Assembly: GCF_000426385.1 (NCBI RefSeq)
Contig: NZ_AUFG01000012.1
Span: forward strand, 1 to 64,000
DNA length: 64,000 nt
Reading direction: 5' to 3'
DNA from: Arsenicicoccus bolidensis DSM 15745
Lineage (GTDB): Bacteria; Actinomycetota; Actinomycetes; Actinomycetales; Dermatophilaceae
The notes under the pieces are model-generated. The model was not told where the DNA came from, made no database searches, and was given only the letters and a program-made list of their open reading frames with translations. Positions 40,746 to 51,271 of this stretch are shown one piece after another. The translations under genes and the position numbers were made by a program. The stretch's first letter is position 1. Every line of letters starts with the position of its first letter.

Positions 40746-42049
40746 TCACCTGCCGAGGACCTGGGTGAGGTAGTCGTTGCCGAGCAGCCGGTCGGGATCG
40801 AGCTCGTCGCGCAGCCGCAGGAAGTCCGGGAGCCGGGGGTAGAGCTCGAGCAGCCGGTCGACGCCGAGCGTGTGCATCTTGCCCCAGTGCGGGCGACCGT
40901 CGTGGGCGGCGACGACCTGCTCGAAGGCCGCGAAGTAGCGGCGGGGGTCGACCGAGCGGTGGTGGTGGACGGCGACGTAGGCGTTGGCCCGCTCGTAGCC
41001 CGTCGAGAGCCACGCGTCGTCGGCGGCGGCGAACCGGATCTCCACCGGGAAGGCCACGTGCTCGCGCGAGCGCTCGATGAACCGGTCCAGGTCCCGCAGC
41101 ACCTCCGGGAGGGCGGCACGCGGCACGGCATACTCGCTCTCGGTGAAGCGGACCGTCCGCGGGCTGGCGAACACCCGGTAGGAGGAGTCCGTGTAGGTGC
41201 GGGCCGACAGGGCCCGGCTCGCGACGGCGTTGATGGGCCGCGTGGTGGCGGGCACGCGCGCCGACAGCCGGCAGGTCAGGTCGAAGACACCGTTGGACAG
41301 CAGCTGGTCGTCCAGCAGGTAGCGCCAGCGCGGAAGGGCCTTGCCGGAGGTGTCGTCGGGGGCCAGGCGCCGGTTGTGCTTGGCGAGGACCCGGTCGGTG
41401 TGCGGGAACCAGAACATCTCGAAGTGGTCGTGCCCGTCGACGTGCTCGTCCAGCTGCGCGAGCACGGCGCTCAGGCCGGCCGGCTCCCCCCGCGCCTCGA
41501 TGCGGAAGGCCGGTACGCACGCGAGCGTCACCTCGGTGACGATGCCGAGGGCGCCCAGCCCGACGCCCGCCGCGTGGAACAGGTCCGGGTCACGCTGCCG
41601 GTCGCACCGGCGCACGCGCCCGTCCGGGGTCACGATCTCCAGCGCCTCCACGAGGCCGGCCAGCCCGGGCAGGGTGGCCTGGTGCCGTGGGTGCCGGTCG
41701 ACAGCGCGCCCGCGACGGACTGCCGGTCGATGTCGCCGAGGTTGGCCATGGCCAGCCCCTGCGCCTCCAGGAGCGCGTTGAGGTCGCACAGGCGCGTCCC
41801 GGCACGCACCCGCACCCGGCCGTAGTCCCGGTCGACGGCGACCAGCCCGGTGTGCGCGTCGAGGCTGACCTGGACGCCGTCGGTGAGGCCGATGGCGGTG
41901 AACGAGTGCCCGGCCCCGATCGGCTTGACCCGCAGCCCGTCTCGAGCGGCGTCGGCCATGACCTGCGCCACCTCGTCCACCCCCACGGGGGTGAGGACCC
42001 GCGCGGGTCGGCAGCTCTGGTTGCCGCTCCAGTTGGTCCACGTGCTCAT
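40746..42049 (-). pseudogene. D-arabinono-1,4-lactone oxidase-like FAD protein, one frameshift
   Basis: The FAD-binding half reads in one frame from ATG 42049 (STWTNWSGNQSCRPARV; IGAGHSFTAIGLTDGVQVSLD; VAGALSTGTHGT). The remainder (LPGLAGLVEALEIVTPDGRV; GVGLGALGIVTEVTL; HWGKMHTL...LDPDRLLGNDYLTQVLG) is one frame over, joined near 41685-41700. Restoring one base gives 434 residues, the normal family length, so a single-base deletion or sequencing error is the simplest reading. Intact enzymes oxidise sugar lactones with FAD. The start overlaps the stop of the neighbouring frameshifted gene (ATGA). Confidence 0.8.
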
Positions 42050-43234
42050 CCGAAGGCCCTCCCCTTGCCGCGATAGGTCGGCACCTCGTCGACCACCTCT
42101 GTCCCGCTGACCAGCAGCAGCCGGTCCACGCGCTCGCACAGCTCGCCGGCCTTGGCGTGCCGGAACCACACGTGGTCGCCGATCCGCAGGTCCTCGGCGG
42201 CTCGTCCGGTCACGCGCGTCTGGACCTCCCCGGCGCCCTCGGCCCCGAGCAGCGGGAGGCCGTATGGCGACACCGGGCTCGGCAGCCGGTCGCGTCCCGC
42301 CGCGCCGCTGGCGGCATAGCCCCCGGAGAAGCACGTCGCCACGCGCCTCGCGGGTCGCCGCACCACCGGGAGCACGAACCACGCCGCGGGCCGGTGGCGG
42401 AAGGCGTCGTAGCCGTCGAATAGGCGCGGTGACATCAGTCCTGAGCCGGCCGCCAGCTCGGTGGTGGCCGGGTCCGTCGGCGAAGAGGTGCAGGCTGCCC
42501 GTGCCGCCGCCGTTGACCAGCTCGAGGGGGTGACCCAGCACGTCCTCGACGGCGGTCACCACCGCCGCACGACGTCCCAGGAGCTCGCGGACCGACGCCG
42601 CCTTGACTAGCCGGACCGCGGGCGAGCTGTCCTGGAGCCCGGCGACCTGGGCGTCGTAGGACATGACGCCGACCAGGCGCAGCTCGGGGCGGGCGAGGAC
42701 CGCCCGCGCGGCGGCCGCGGCGGCCTCGGGGGTCCGCAGGCAGGAGCGTCGCACCCCCAGGTGCACGGGGCCGATCCTCAGCGATGCGTCGAGGTCCAGG
42801 CACACGCGGATCGGGCCGGCCGAGGCCTCTCGCACCACCGCGGCGAGACGCGTGACGTGATCGGGGTGGTCGATCATCACGGTCACCGTGTCGCGACGGG
42901 GGTGCGTGGCGAGGCGCGAGAGCGAGTCGAGACCGACCGGCGGGTAGGCCACGAGCAGGTCGTCGACCCCCTGGTCGGCGAGCCACAGTGCCTCGTCGAG
43001 GCTGTAGGTCAGGACGCCGCTGAATCCCCGGGAGAGGGCCCGCTCCACCAGGGCACGACATCGCACCGACTTCGTCGCGAGCCGGACGGGCAGCCGCCCG
43101 GCCCGTCGCAGCAGGTCCTGGGCGTTGGCGTCCCACGCATCGAGGTCGACGACGGCGAACGGCGCCTCCCGTCCGGCGAGGGCGAGACGCAGCTCGTCGG
43201 CGCGCAGGTCCCGGGCCGGGGCGGAGGCGGTCAT
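42046..43234 (-). pseudogene. Alanine racemase-like/amino acid deaminase-aldolase, one frameshift
   Basis: A fold-type III PLP protein. Frame 1 from ATG 43234 reads PFAVVDLDAWDANAQDLLRRAG, RLATKSVRC (PLP Lys), then LVNGGGTGSLHLFAD. After about 42477 the coding continues one frame over with DPATTELAAGSGLMSP, RLFDGYDAFRHRPAAWFVLPV and a C-terminal zinc-type segment with DHVWFRHAKAGELCERVD. Skipping one G in GACGGACCC restores the frame. It resembles D-threonine aldolase/D-amino acid deaminase-type enzymes that often neighbour the lactone oxidase-like gene. Both genes of the pair are broken as sequenced. Confidence 0.8.
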
Positions 43235-43246
43235 GAGCGCACTCTA
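43235..43246 (-). promoter_or_regulatory. Leaderless -10 box for the deaminase-aldolase gene
   Basis: TAGAGT (complement of 43241-43246) lies six bases before ATG 43234. Confidence 0.45.
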
Positions 43247-43287
43247 GGGCGCGGCCGCCCCTCCTGGGGCGTGATTGTCCTCACCGG

Positions 43288-43303
43288 CCTACCGACAGGT
43301 AGG
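43288..43303 (-). repeat. Small palindrome CCTACC-GACA-GGTAGG
   Basis: Perfect 6-bp arms, two bases after the polyprenyl synthase stop on the minus strand. It resembles the outer block CCTACCTGAGGTAGG of the convergent-junction hairpins but lacks the long arms. It could be a minimal relative or coincidence. Confidence 0.5.
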
Positions 43304-43304
43304 G

Positions 43305-44339
43305 CTAGACCTCGCGGTCCACCACGCTGGCCGCGAGAGCACGGAGGGCCCGGACCGCCTCGCCGTCGCCCAGCGGGTCCAGGACTCGCTGGGCCTCCTC
43401 GGCGACCTGACGGGTGTAGGCCTGGGCGCGATCCAGCGCCGGGTGGGTGCGCAGCAGCCCCAGGGCCTCGGCGTGCGCCTGGGCGTCGGTGCGCAGGTCC
43501 GAGGACAGCAGCTCCTGCAGACGGGCGTCGGCGGGGTCGGTGGACGCCTTGACGTAGAGCACCGGCAGGGTGTCGACACCCTCGCGCAGGTCGGTGCCGG
43601 GCTCCTTGCCGGAGTCGTCAGAGGTGATGTCCAGCAGGTCGTCGGCCAGCTGGAAGGCGACACCGAGCTTCTCGCCGTAGGCCTCGAGGATGCGCTCGGC
43701 CTCCTCCCCCGCCCCGGAGAACATGGCGCCGTAGCGCGCCGCGGTGGCGATGAGCACCCCGGTCTTGTCCTCGAGCACGCCGAGGTAGTAGTCGACCGGG
43801 TCCGTCCCCTCGGGGCAGGCGCGGTCGTCACGGATCTGGCCCGAGCACAGGCGCACGAAGGTCTCGGCCTGGATGCGGACCCCGAGGGGCCCGAGCTCGG
43901 CGATCATCTTGGACGCGGTCCCGAAGAGGAGATCCCCCACGAGGATCGCCGTGGAGTTGCCGTAGGCGGCGTTGGCGGACACCACCGCGCGGCGCATCTC
44001 GGCCTCGTCCATGACGTCGTCGTGGTAGAGGCTCGCCAGGTGGGTCAGCTCCACGGCCGCGGCGGCGGTCTCGACGTCACGGCTGAAGCCGCCGCCCAGC
44101 TCGGCGGCGAGCAGCGTGAGGATGGGACGGAACCGCTTGCCCGCCGACAGCAGGTGCGCGGAGGCCCCGGCGATGAAGGGGTCCTCGTGGTCGACCTCGG
44201 CTCGGATCCGGGCCTCGACGGACTGCAGCCCCGAGGTGAGCCGGTCCATGAGCTCGGGGCTCGCCCCCGGCATCGTGGCCAGGGCGACGGTCGGGGCGCC
44301 CTCGGCGGGCGCCCCGACGGGAAGCGGCATGCCCGTCAT
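43305..44339 (-). CDS. Trans-polyprenyl diphosphate synthase (menaquinone side chain)
   Basis: A 344-residue isoprenyl synthase that extends farnesyl or geranylgeranyl diphosphate with IPP. The first Asp-rich motif is in LYHDDVMDEAEMRR and the second in QLADDLLDI; GKRFRP binds IPP. Its length and position next to complex I fit the long-chain (hepta- to nonaprenyl) enzyme for menaquinone. ATG 44339 overlaps the nuoN stop (ATGA), making it the last gene of the nuo operon. Confidence 0.9.
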   Translation of the reverse strand: MTGMPLPVGAPAEGAPTVALATMPGASPELMDRLTSGLQSVEARIRAEVDHEDPFIAGASAHLLSAGKRFRPILTLLAAELGGGFSRDVETAAAAVELTHLASLYHDDVMDEAEMRRAVVSANAAYGNSTAILVGDLLFGTASKMIAELGPLGVRIQAETFVRLCSGQIRDDRACPEGTDPVDYYLGVLEDKTGVLIATAARYGAMFSGAGEEAERILEAYGEKLGVAFQLADDLLDITSDDSGKEPGTDLREGVDTLPVLYVKASTDPADARLQELLSSDLRTDAQAHAEALGLLRTHPALDRAQAYTRQVAEEAQRVLDPLGDGEAVRALRALAASVVDREV

Positions 44340-45952
44340 GGGAGGAACGTGGCCGCACGTCCGGCCAGGTCCAGCAGCGGGGTCGGGAAGACTCCGAGGA
44401 CCAGGGTGACCGTCACGCCGAGGGCGATGGCGATGGTGCTCCCCACGGACGGCATGACGACCTCGGCCGTGAAGCCGTCGCGGTCGCCGTGCCAGAGCGC
44501 ACCCACCACCCGCAGGTAGGCGAACGCGGTGACGAGCGAGCACAGGACGCCGACGACGGCGAGGACGGTGCCCATGCCCCCACCGTGGGCGACGGCGGGG
44601 TAGAACGCGGCGAACTTCGCGGTGAAGCCCGACGTCAGCGGGATGCCCGCGAAGGCCAGCATGAGGAAGCTGAACACCGCGGCCGTCACCGGGTGCCTGC
44701 GTCCGAGCCCGGACCACTGCGAGAGCGTGGTCGCCTCGGACCCGCCACGGCGGACCAGGGAGACGATGGCGAACGCCGCGATGGTCATGAAGCCGTAGGC
44801 CACGAGGTAGAAGATCGTGCCGATCACGCCGCTGCGGTCGAACGACAGCACCCCGACCAGGATGAAGCCGGCGTGGGCGATGGAGGAGTAGGCGAGCAGC
44901 CGCTTCATGTCGGTCTGCGTGACCGTCAGGACGGCACCGACCACCATCGTCAGGATCGCGACGACCCACAGGCCCGGCAGGTAGGACCACCGGTCGCCGG
45001 CGAGGCCGACGTAGAGCAGGCGCAGCAGGGCGCCGAACGCCGCCAGCTTGGTGCAGGCGGCCATGAAGCCCGTGACCGGCGTCGGGGCGCCCTGGTAGAC
45101 GTCCGGCGTCCACGAGTGGAACGGCACGGCGCCGACCTTGAAGAGCAGACCCACCATGAGGAAGAAGGCACCCGGCAGCAGGAGCCCCTCCATGCCGATC
45201 GTCGTGCCGATGGCGCGGGAGATGCCCGCCAGCCGCACGGTGCCCGAGTAGCCGTAGAGCAGGGCGGCGCCGAACAGGAAGAACCCGGACGAGAACGCAC
45301 CCAGCAGGAAGTACTTCAGCGCGGCCTCCTGCGACAGCAGGCGGCGGCGGCGGGCCAGCCCGGCGAGGACGTACAGCGGGAGCGAGAGGACCTCCAGCGC
45401 CACGAACATCACGACCAGGTCACCGGCTGCCGGGAAGAGCAGCATGCCGACCATGGACAGCATCGTGAGGGGGAAGACCTCGGTGGTGGTGGCGCCGAGA
45501 CGCAGGGCCATCGACTCCCCGTGCGAGCCGGGGGCGGACGACGCGGACTGCGTGAACGCGTCCGGCGCGGACGAGTCGAACCGCTCGGCCATCGTCAGGA
45601 CGCTCATCACACCGAGGATCAGCAGCGCACCCTGGATCAGGAGCGTCGGCCCGTCGACCACGACGGCACCCGCGGCGGTCGAGACCCAGCCGTCGTTGGC
45701 GCACGTCACGAGGGCGGCGAAGGCGCCGAGCAGACCCAGCAGCGCCACGACGACCTGCACGCGGTAGCGCAGCTCGCGCTTGACGAAGGCCTCCACGAGC
45801 ACACCGACCAGCGCGGCGATCGCCACGACGAGGACGGGCGACACGGCCGCGTAGTCGATGGACGTCACCTGGAAGTCCGCGGCAGGCAGGACGGCCTGCG
45901 GCATACCGGACAGTCCGGTCACAGCCACCAGGCTGCTGACCAACGCACTCAC
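44336..45952 (-). CDS. nuoN: NADH-quinone oxidoreductase subunit N
   Basis: A 538-residue, 14-helix antiporter-like subunit of the membrane arm of complex I, which pumps protons as NADH reduces menaquinone. It keeps the helix-5 Glu block (VMFVALEVLSLPLYVLAG) and the helix 7-8 region with buried Lys (LLFKVGAVPFHSWTPDVYQGAPTP). GTG 45952 overlaps the nuoM stop by 4 bp. Confidence 0.97.
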   Translation of the reverse strand: MSALVSSLVAVTGLSGMPQAVLPAADFQVTSIDYAAVSPVLVVAIAALVGVLVEAFVKRELRYRVQVVVALLGLLGAFAALVTCANDGWVSTAAGAVVVDGPTLLIQGALLILGVMSVLTMAERFDSSAPDAFTQSASSAPGSHGESMALRLGATTTEVFPLTMLSMVGMLLFPAAGDLVVMFVALEVLSLPLYVLAGLARRRRLLSQEAALKYFLLGAFSSGFFLFGAALLYGYSGTVRLAGISRAIGTTIGMEGLLLPGAFFLMVGLLFKVGAVPFHSWTPDVYQGAPTPVTGFMAACTKLAAFGALLRLLYVGLAGDRWSYLPGLWVVAILTMVVGAVLTVTQTDMKRLLAYSSIAHAGFILVGVLSFDRSGVIGTIFYLVAYGFMTIAAFAIVSLVRRGGSEATTLSQWSGLGRRHPVTAAVFSFLMLAFAGIPLTSGFTAKFAAFYPAVAHGGGMGTVLAVVGVLCSLVTAFAYLRVVGALWHGDRDGFTAEVVMPSVGSTIAIALGVTVTLVLGVFPTPLLDLAGRAATFLP

Positions 45953-47487
45953 TTGGCACTCCCCTCGGAGGTGGCCTGCGCGCCGGTCGACGGCGCGGGG
46001 TCGGCGATGCCGACCGTCTGCAGGGTCTTGGTGATGGCCGGGTTGACGACGTCCAGCGCGGGCTTCGGCCACAGGCCGAGCACGAGGAAGCTCGCGATCA
46101 GCGGCACGATGACGACCTTCTCGCGGCCGGTCAGGTCACGGACCCGGTCGACACCCTCGGGCCGGGGGCCGGTGAACACGCGCTGGTACATCAGCAGGAT
46201 GTAGAGCGCCGCGAGGATGACCGCGACCGCGGCGATGCCGCCGATCACGTGGTGCCGCTGGTAGGTCCCGACGAGGACGAGGTACTCGGACACGAAGGCT
46301 CCGAGGGGCGGCAGGGCCAGACCGGAGAGACCCGCGACCAGGAAGCACCCGGCCAGGGCCGGGGTGACCCGCTGCCAGCCGCCGTAGGCCGGGATCTTGG
46401 CGCTGCCACCACGGCGGATCAGCATGCCCACGATCAGGAAGAGCGCCGCGGTGGTGAAGCCGTGGTTGACCATGTAGAGCGCCGAGCCGTTGCCGCCGGT
46501 GATCGTGAAGGCGAAGATCCCCAGCACGATGAAGCCGAAGTGGCTGATCGAGGTGTAGGAGATCAGCCGCAGCATGTCCTTGCTGCCGATCGCGAGGAAG
46601 GCGCCGTAGAAGATCGAGATCAGGGCCAGCACCAGGATCGCCGGGGCGGCCCAGCGGGACGCGTCCGGGAAGAAGGGGAGGCAGAAGCGCAGCATCCCGA
46701 AGGTGCCGATCTTGTCCAGGACACCGACGAGCAGCGTGGAGGTGGCCGGGGTGGCCTCCTCGGCCGTGTCGGGCAGCCAGGTGTGCAGCGGCCACATCGG
46801 GGCCTTGATCGCGAAGGCGATGAAGAAGCCCACGAACATCAGGCGCTCGGCCATCGGGCTCATCTCGAGCCCGACCAGGCGGGTGATCATGAAGCCGTCG
46901 GCGCCACCGGGGCCGTGGACGTACAGCGCGATCAGGGCCACGAGCATGACCAGGCCGCCGGCCAGCGAGAACAGCAGGAACTTCAGCGCGGCCTGGCGGC
47001 GGCGGGCTCCGCCGTAGCCGGCCACGAGGAAGTAGACCGGGACCAGCATGGCCTCGAAGAACACGTAGAACAGGAAGACGTCGGTCGCGGCGAAGACGCC
47101 CACCATGAACGGCACCAGCGACAGCAGCAGCGCGAAGTAGGTCTTCTCCCTGCTGCCGCCCTCGGGCGCGTCGTGCCAGGCGGCCAGGATGCACACCGGG
47201 GCGAGGACGAGGGACATGAGGATCAGGCTCAGCGAGATGCCGTCGACCCCCACGGCGTAGGACACGCCGAAGGACGGGATCCACTGGTGCTGCTCGGTGA
47301 GCTGCAGCGCGCTCGAGTCGGTGTCGAAGCGCAGCGCCGCGACGATCCCGACCACCAGGGTCACGAGCGAGAAGCCCAGCGCGACCTGCTTGGCCTTGCT
47401 CGCGAGAGAGGACGGGAGGCAGGCCACGACCAGCGATCCCACGAGGGGAATCACCAGCATCGCGGTCAACCAGGGGACGTTGGACAT
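45949..47487 (-). CDS. nuoM: NADH-quinone oxidoreductase subunit M
   Basis: A 512-residue antiporter-like membrane subunit of complex I. Family blocks are FYVFFEAMLVPVYFLVAGYG (helix-5 Glu), IKAPMWPLHTWLPDTAEEATPATS (buried Lys) and LRLISYTSISHFGFIVLG. The start ATG 47487 overlaps the nuoL stop (TGATG). A short Thr/Ala/Ser-rich tail follows the last helix. Confidence 0.97.
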   Translation of the reverse strand: MSNVPWLTAMLVIPLVGSLVVACLPSSLASKAKQVALGFSLVTLVVGIVAALRFDTDSSALQLTEQHQWIPSFGVSYAVGVDGISLSLILMSLVLAPVCILAAWHDAPEGGSREKTYFALLLSLVPFMVGVFAATDVFLFYVFFEAMLVPVYFLVAGYGGARRRQAALKFLLFSLAGGLVMLVALIALYVHGPGGADGFMITRLVGLEMSPMAERLMFVGFFIAFAIKAPMWPLHTWLPDTAEEATPATSTLLVGVLDKIGTFGMLRFCLPFFPDASRWAAPAILVLALISIFYGAFLAIGSKDMLRLISYTSISHFGFIVLGIFAFTITGGNGSALYMVNHGFTTAALFLIVGMLIRRGGSAKIPAYGGWQRVTPALAGCFLVAGLSGLALPPLGAFVSEYLVLVGTYQRHHVIGGIAAVAVILAALYILLMYQRVFTGPRPEGVDRVRDLTGREKVVIVPLIASFLVLGLWPKPALDVVNPAITKTLQTVGIADPAPSTGAQATSEGSAK

Positions 47488-49430
47488 CACTGCACCACCC
47501 ACAGAGCAAGGAGGATCGCGACGACGCCGGCGAGCATCGTCAGGGCGTAGGAGCGAACGAAGCCGTTCTGCAGCTTGCGGACGCCGTTGGACGTGGCCTC
47601 GACGACCTCGCCGAGCCCCAGCACCCCGCCGTCGACGCCGTTCTTGTCCGCCGAGCGCAGGCCGCTGATGAGGCCGTTGCCGGGCCGGACGAACAGGCCG
47701 TCGTTGACGTCGTCCTGGTAGAAGTCGCGACGCGCAGCGCGGGTGAGGACCGAGCCGCGGGGTGCCACGACGGGCACCTCGTCGCGCCAGTACTTCATCC
47801 AGGCGACGGCCACGCCGATCACCATGAGCAGCTGGGTCAGGAGGGTGATCGCGAGGACCGGGAGGACCGGGTGCTCCTCGCCGTGCCCGCCGACGACCGG
47901 CTCGAGCCAGTGGGTGAAGCCGAAGAAGTTGAGGACGAAGCCGAGCGCGACCGAGCCGATGGCGAGGATGATCATCGGCACCGTCATGGTGGCCGGGGAC
48001 TCGTGCGGGTGGTCCTGCGCCAGCCAGCGGCGGCGGCCCTGGAAGGTCATGAAGAACAGGCGGGACATGTAGAACGCGGTCAGCCCCGCGACGAGCATGG
48101 TGACCGAGCCGAAGACCCAGGGTCGCCAGCCCTCGCCGATGAACGCGGCCTCGATGATCTTGTCCTTGGACCAGAAGCCCGACAGGAACGGGAAGCCGAT
48201 GATGGCCAGCCAGCCGGCACCGAAGGTGAGCCAGGTGGTCGGCATCTTGCCGGACAGGTTGCCGAAGGTGCGCATGTCGACCCGGTCCCCCATGCCGTGC
48301 ATGACCGAGCCGGCCCCGAGGAACATCCCGGCCTTGAAGAAGCCGTGCGTCAGCAGGTGGAAGATCGCGAAGGCGTAGCCCACCGGGCCCAGGCCCGCGG
48401 CGAGCATCATGTAGCCGATCTGGGACATCGTCGATGCGGCCAGGGCCTTCTTGATGTCGTCCTTGGCGCAGCCGATGATCGCGCCGAGCGTCAGCGTGAT
48501 GGCTCCGACGATCGTGACGGCGAGCTGGGCGTTCGGCGCCGCGTTGAAGATCGCGTGCGACCGGACCACCAGGTAGACGCCGGCGGTGACCATCGTCGCC
48601 GCGTGGATCAGGGCGGACACCGGGGTGGGACCGGCCATGGCGTCACCGAGCCAGGACTGCAGCGGGAACTGTGCCGACTTGCCGCAGGCCGCCAGCAGCA
48701 GGGCCAGGCCGATGAAGGTCAGCAGGGCGGGGCTGGCGTGCTGGACGCCCGCGTCGACGCCGGCGAAGGACACCGTCCCGAAGGCGGCGAACATCGCCAT
48801 CATCGCGACGATCATGCCCACGTCGCCGACCCGGTTGGCGATGAAGGCCTTGTTGGCGGCCGAGGCGTACGGCGGGTTCCAGTTCCAGAAGCCGATGAGC
48901 AGGTAGGACGCCAGGCCGACGCCCTCCCACCCGACGAAGAGCATCAGGTAGGAGTTGCCGAGCACGAGGGTGAGCATCGCCGCGACGAACAGGTTGAGGT
49001 AGGCGAAGAACCGGCGCTTGTCGGGGTCGTGCTCCATGTAGCCGAGCGAATAGACGTGGATGAGCGATCCGACGAAGGTCACGAGCAGGACGAACGCGAT
49101 CGAGAGCGGGTCGAGCAGGATCCCGGCCTTCAGGTCGAAGCCGCCCGCCGGCACCCAGTGCCACAGGTCCTTGGTCATGGACCGCTGCTCGGGGTCGGCC
49201 CCGAGCATCTGCAGGAAGATCATCAGGCCGACGGCGAAGGATCCCCAGGACAGCAGGGTGGCCAGGCCGGGGCCGAACCTGTCGGTCATCCGTCCGCCGA
49301 CGAGCAGGAGCGCAGCGCCGAGGAGCGGGAGGGCGATGAGCAACCACCCCCAGGACGCGACGTCGGTCGCCTCCACCACGGGGGCAGCGCCCTCCGCGGC
49401 GAGGAGGGCCGAGGTACTGAGCAGAGTCAC
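47487..49430 (-). CDS. nuoL: NADH-quinone oxidoreductase subunit L
   Basis: A 647-residue distal membrane subunit with the long lateral helix at the C-terminus. Features are [19 protein letters not shown] (helix-5 Glu), [38 protein letters not shown] and [21 protein letters not shown]. It starts with GTG 49430, 13 bp after nuoK. Confidence 0.97.
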   Translation of the reverse strand: MTLLSTSALLAAEGAAPVVEATDVASWGWLLIALPLLGAALLLVGGRMTDRFGPGLATLLSWGSFAVGLMIFLQMLGADPEQRSMTKDLWHWVPAGGFDLKAGILLDPLSIAFVLLVTFVGSLIHVYSLGYMEHDPDKRRFFAYLNLFVAAMLTLVLGNSYLMLFVGWEGVGLASYLLIGFWNWNPPYASAANKAFIANRVGDVGMIVAMMAMFAAFGTVSFAGVDAGVQHASPALLTFIGLALLLAACGKSAQFPLQSWLGDAMAGPTPVSALIHAATMVTAGVYLVVRSHAIFNAAPNAQLAVTIVGAITLTLGAIIGCAKDDIKKALAASTMSQIGYMMLAAGLGPVGYAFAIFHLLTHGFFKAGMFLGAGSVMHGMGDRVDMRTFGNLSGKMPTTWLTFGAGWLAIIGFPFLSGFWSKDKIIEAAFIGEGWRPWVFGSVTMLVAGLTAFYMSRLFFMTFQGRRRWLAQDHPHESPATMTVPMIILAIGSVALGFVLNFFGFTHWLEPVVGGHGEEHPVLPVLAITLLTQLLMVIGVAVAWMKYWRDEVPVVAPRGSVLTRAARRDFYQDDVNDGLFVRPGNGLISGLRSADKNGVDGGVLGLGEVVEATSNGVRKLQNGFVRSYALTMLAGVVAILLALWVVQ

Positions 49431-49443
49431 GCCAGTCGCTCCT

Positions 49444-49743
49444 TTACAGCTTCAGCAGGTTGGCGTCGTCGACCGAGGCCGACCGGCGCGCGCGGAAGAT
49501 GGACATGATGATGGCCAGGCCGACCACGACCTCGGCCGCCGCCACCACCATCACGAACAGAGCGATGGCCTGGCCCTCGAGCGTGCCGTGCATGCGCGCG
49601 AACGTCACGAAGGCGAGGTTGGCTGCGTTGAGCATGAGCTCGACGCCCATGAAGACGATGATCGCGTTGCGTCGCACCAGCACGGTCACCGCGCCGAGGC
49701 TGAACAGGATCGTCGCCAGGTAGATGTAGTTCATGAGGCTCAT
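49444..49743 (-). CDS. nuoK: NADH-quinone oxidoreductase subunit K
   Basis: A 99-residue, three-helix subunit. It carries the conserved Glu of [15 protein letters not shown], essential for proton transfer. ATG 49743 overlaps the nuoJ stop (ATGA). Confidence 0.97.
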   Translation of the reverse strand: MSLMNYIYLATILFSLGAVTVLVRRNAIIVFMGVELMLNAANLAFVTFARMHGTLEGQAIALFVMVVAAAEVVVGLAIIMSIFRARRSASVDDANLLKL

Positions 49744-50507
49744 CGGGTGCGCCCCTCCTCGATCTCGCGCTCGATGGCGTGCTCGATGTCCTCGAACTGG
49801 CCGGGCTGCGCCACCTGGTCCCGGGCCTCCAGCACGGCGGAGACGGACAGCTCGGACGGGGTGCCGTCCGGCAGGAGGGCGGGGGTGTCGACGGCGTTGT
49901 GCCGGGCGTAGACACCGGGCGCCGGCTTGCCGGCGGGGAACCGACCGGTCTTGAACCGCCGCTCCGCGTAGACCCGCTGCGTCGTCTTGGGGATGAGGCG
50001 CTCGCGGTGGGCGAGCACCATGGCCGCCAGGGCCGCGGTGATCAGGAGGGCGGACGTGAGCTCGAAGGTCCAGACGTACGGCCCGAAGATCAGGTCCGCG
50101 AGGCCGTTGACGTTGCCGCCGGCGTTGGCCTCGTCCAGGCCGACGGGGGCGGGCAGCCGGGACTGGCCGATGACGGCGATCAGCAGCGCGCCGAGGCCGA
50201 GGCCCAGCAGCACGCCCCAGACGCGGATCCCCTTGTGGGTCTCCACCGTCGAGTCCGCCGAGTCGACGCCGATCATCATCAGGACGAACAGGAAGAGCAT
50301 CATCACGGCGCCGGTGTAGACGACGACCTGGACGATGCCGAGGAAGTCAGCCCCCTGGGCGAGGTAGATGGCGCCGAGGTTGACCATGATCACGGCCATG
50401 CTCATGGCGGCGTAGACCGCCTTGCGGGCGAAGACCAGGCCGAGCGCCGCGAGCACGCAGACGATCGACGAGATCCAGAAGAAGACGGCCTCGCCGCTGG
50501 AGGTCAT
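49740..50507 (-). CDS. nuoJ: NADH-quinone oxidoreductase subunit J
   Basis: A 255-residue membrane subunit (five helices in the first about 170 residues; [23 protein letters not shown] is the pi-bulge helix region). About 85 extra C-terminal residues, charged and cytoplasmic, exceed the E. coli length of 184. ATG 50507 overlaps the nuoI stop (ATGA). Confidence 0.96.
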   Translation of the reverse strand: MTSSGEAVFFWISSIVCVLAALGLVFARKAVYAAMSMAVIMVNLGAIYLAQGADFLGIVQVVVYTGAVMMLFLFVLMMIGVDSADSTVETHKGIRVWGVLLGLGLGALLIAVIGQSRLPAPVGLDEANAGGNVNGLADLIFGPYVWTFELTSALLITAALAAMVLAHRERLIPKTTQRVYAERRFKTGRFPAGKPAPGVYARHNAVDTPALLPDGTPSELSVSAVLEARDQVAQPGQFEDIEHAIEREIEEGRTR

Positions 50508-51271
50508 CGCCGGACTCCCTTCACCGAGTCTCGGGTGGCCTGCCGGCCGGAGCTGATCGTGTCGACGCCCTCGACGGGGTCGCCGGTGGGCGCCGTGCCG
50601 TCGGCCGGGTGGGCCTCGTGCTCGTCCACCCAGGACTGCTGCGCGGGGGTGGCCTTGGTGACCCGACCCCGGAAGTAGTCGCGCTCCTCCATGCCCTCCA
50701 CCATCGGGTGCGGGGCGGCGATCATGCCCTCCTGCACGGGGGCGAGCAGCTGGTGCTTCTCGAAGATCATCTCGCCGCGGGTGTGGTCGGCCAGCTCGTA
50801 GAAGTTGGTCATCGTGAGCGCGCGGGTCGGGCAGGCCTCGATGCACAGGCCGCAGAAGATGCAGCGCAGGTAGTTGATCTGGTAGACGCGGCCGTAGCGC
50901 TCGCCGGGCGAGAACCGCGCCTCCTCGGTGTTGTCAGCGCCCTCGACGAGGATTGCGTCCGCCGGGCAGGCCCACGCGCACAGCTCGCACCCGACGCACT
51001 TCTCGAGGCCGTCAGGGTGGCGGTTGAGCTGGTGACGGCCGTGGAAGCGCGCCGCGGTGGGGCGCTTCACCTCGGGGTACTCCTCGGTGTAGCGCTTGCG
51101 GAAGAAGGTCCGCAGGCTCACGCCGAAGCCGGCCTGCGGGCCCAATGCCTCGATCAGGGGGTTGGCCCTGGGGCGCTCGTCCTGCGCGGCGCGGTGCTCA
51201 CGGCTGACCTCGCCGCCCGTGCGGGACGCGGGGTCGAGCGAGCTGCCGGGCTCGGGCTTGGAGTCAGCCAC
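50504..51271 (-). CDS. nuoI: NADH-quinone oxidoreductase subunit I
   Basis: A 255-residue ferredoxin-type subunit. Two 4Fe-4S motifs, [12 protein letters not shown] and [12 protein letters not shown], carry clusters N6a and N6b to the quinone. It has a 30-residue N-terminal lead and a C-terminal extension of about 70 residues after the clusters. Start GTG 51271 overlaps the nuoH end by 8 bp. Confidence 0.97.
   Translation of the reverse strand: MADSKPEPGSSLDPASRTGGEVSREHRAAQDERPRANPLIEALGPQAGFGVSLRTFFRKRYTEEYPEVKRPTAARFHGRHQLNRHPDGLEKCVGCELCAWACPADAILVEGADNTEEARFSPGERYGRVYQINYLRCIFCGLCIEACPTRALTMTNFYELADHTRGEMIFEKHQLLAPVQEGMIAAPHPMVEGMEERDYFRGRVTKATPAQQSWVDEHEAHPADGTAPTGDPVEGVDTISSGRQATRDSVKGVRR

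Noticed and set aside
38913-41825. A long plus-strand open frame (970 codons) opposite the membrane-protein region
   Set aside because: It lies antisense to clear genes, has very high Arg/Gly/His/Ala content and matches no family. Long antisense frames are expected at this GC content; similar ones opposite pepN, the flavoprotein and nuo were dropped.
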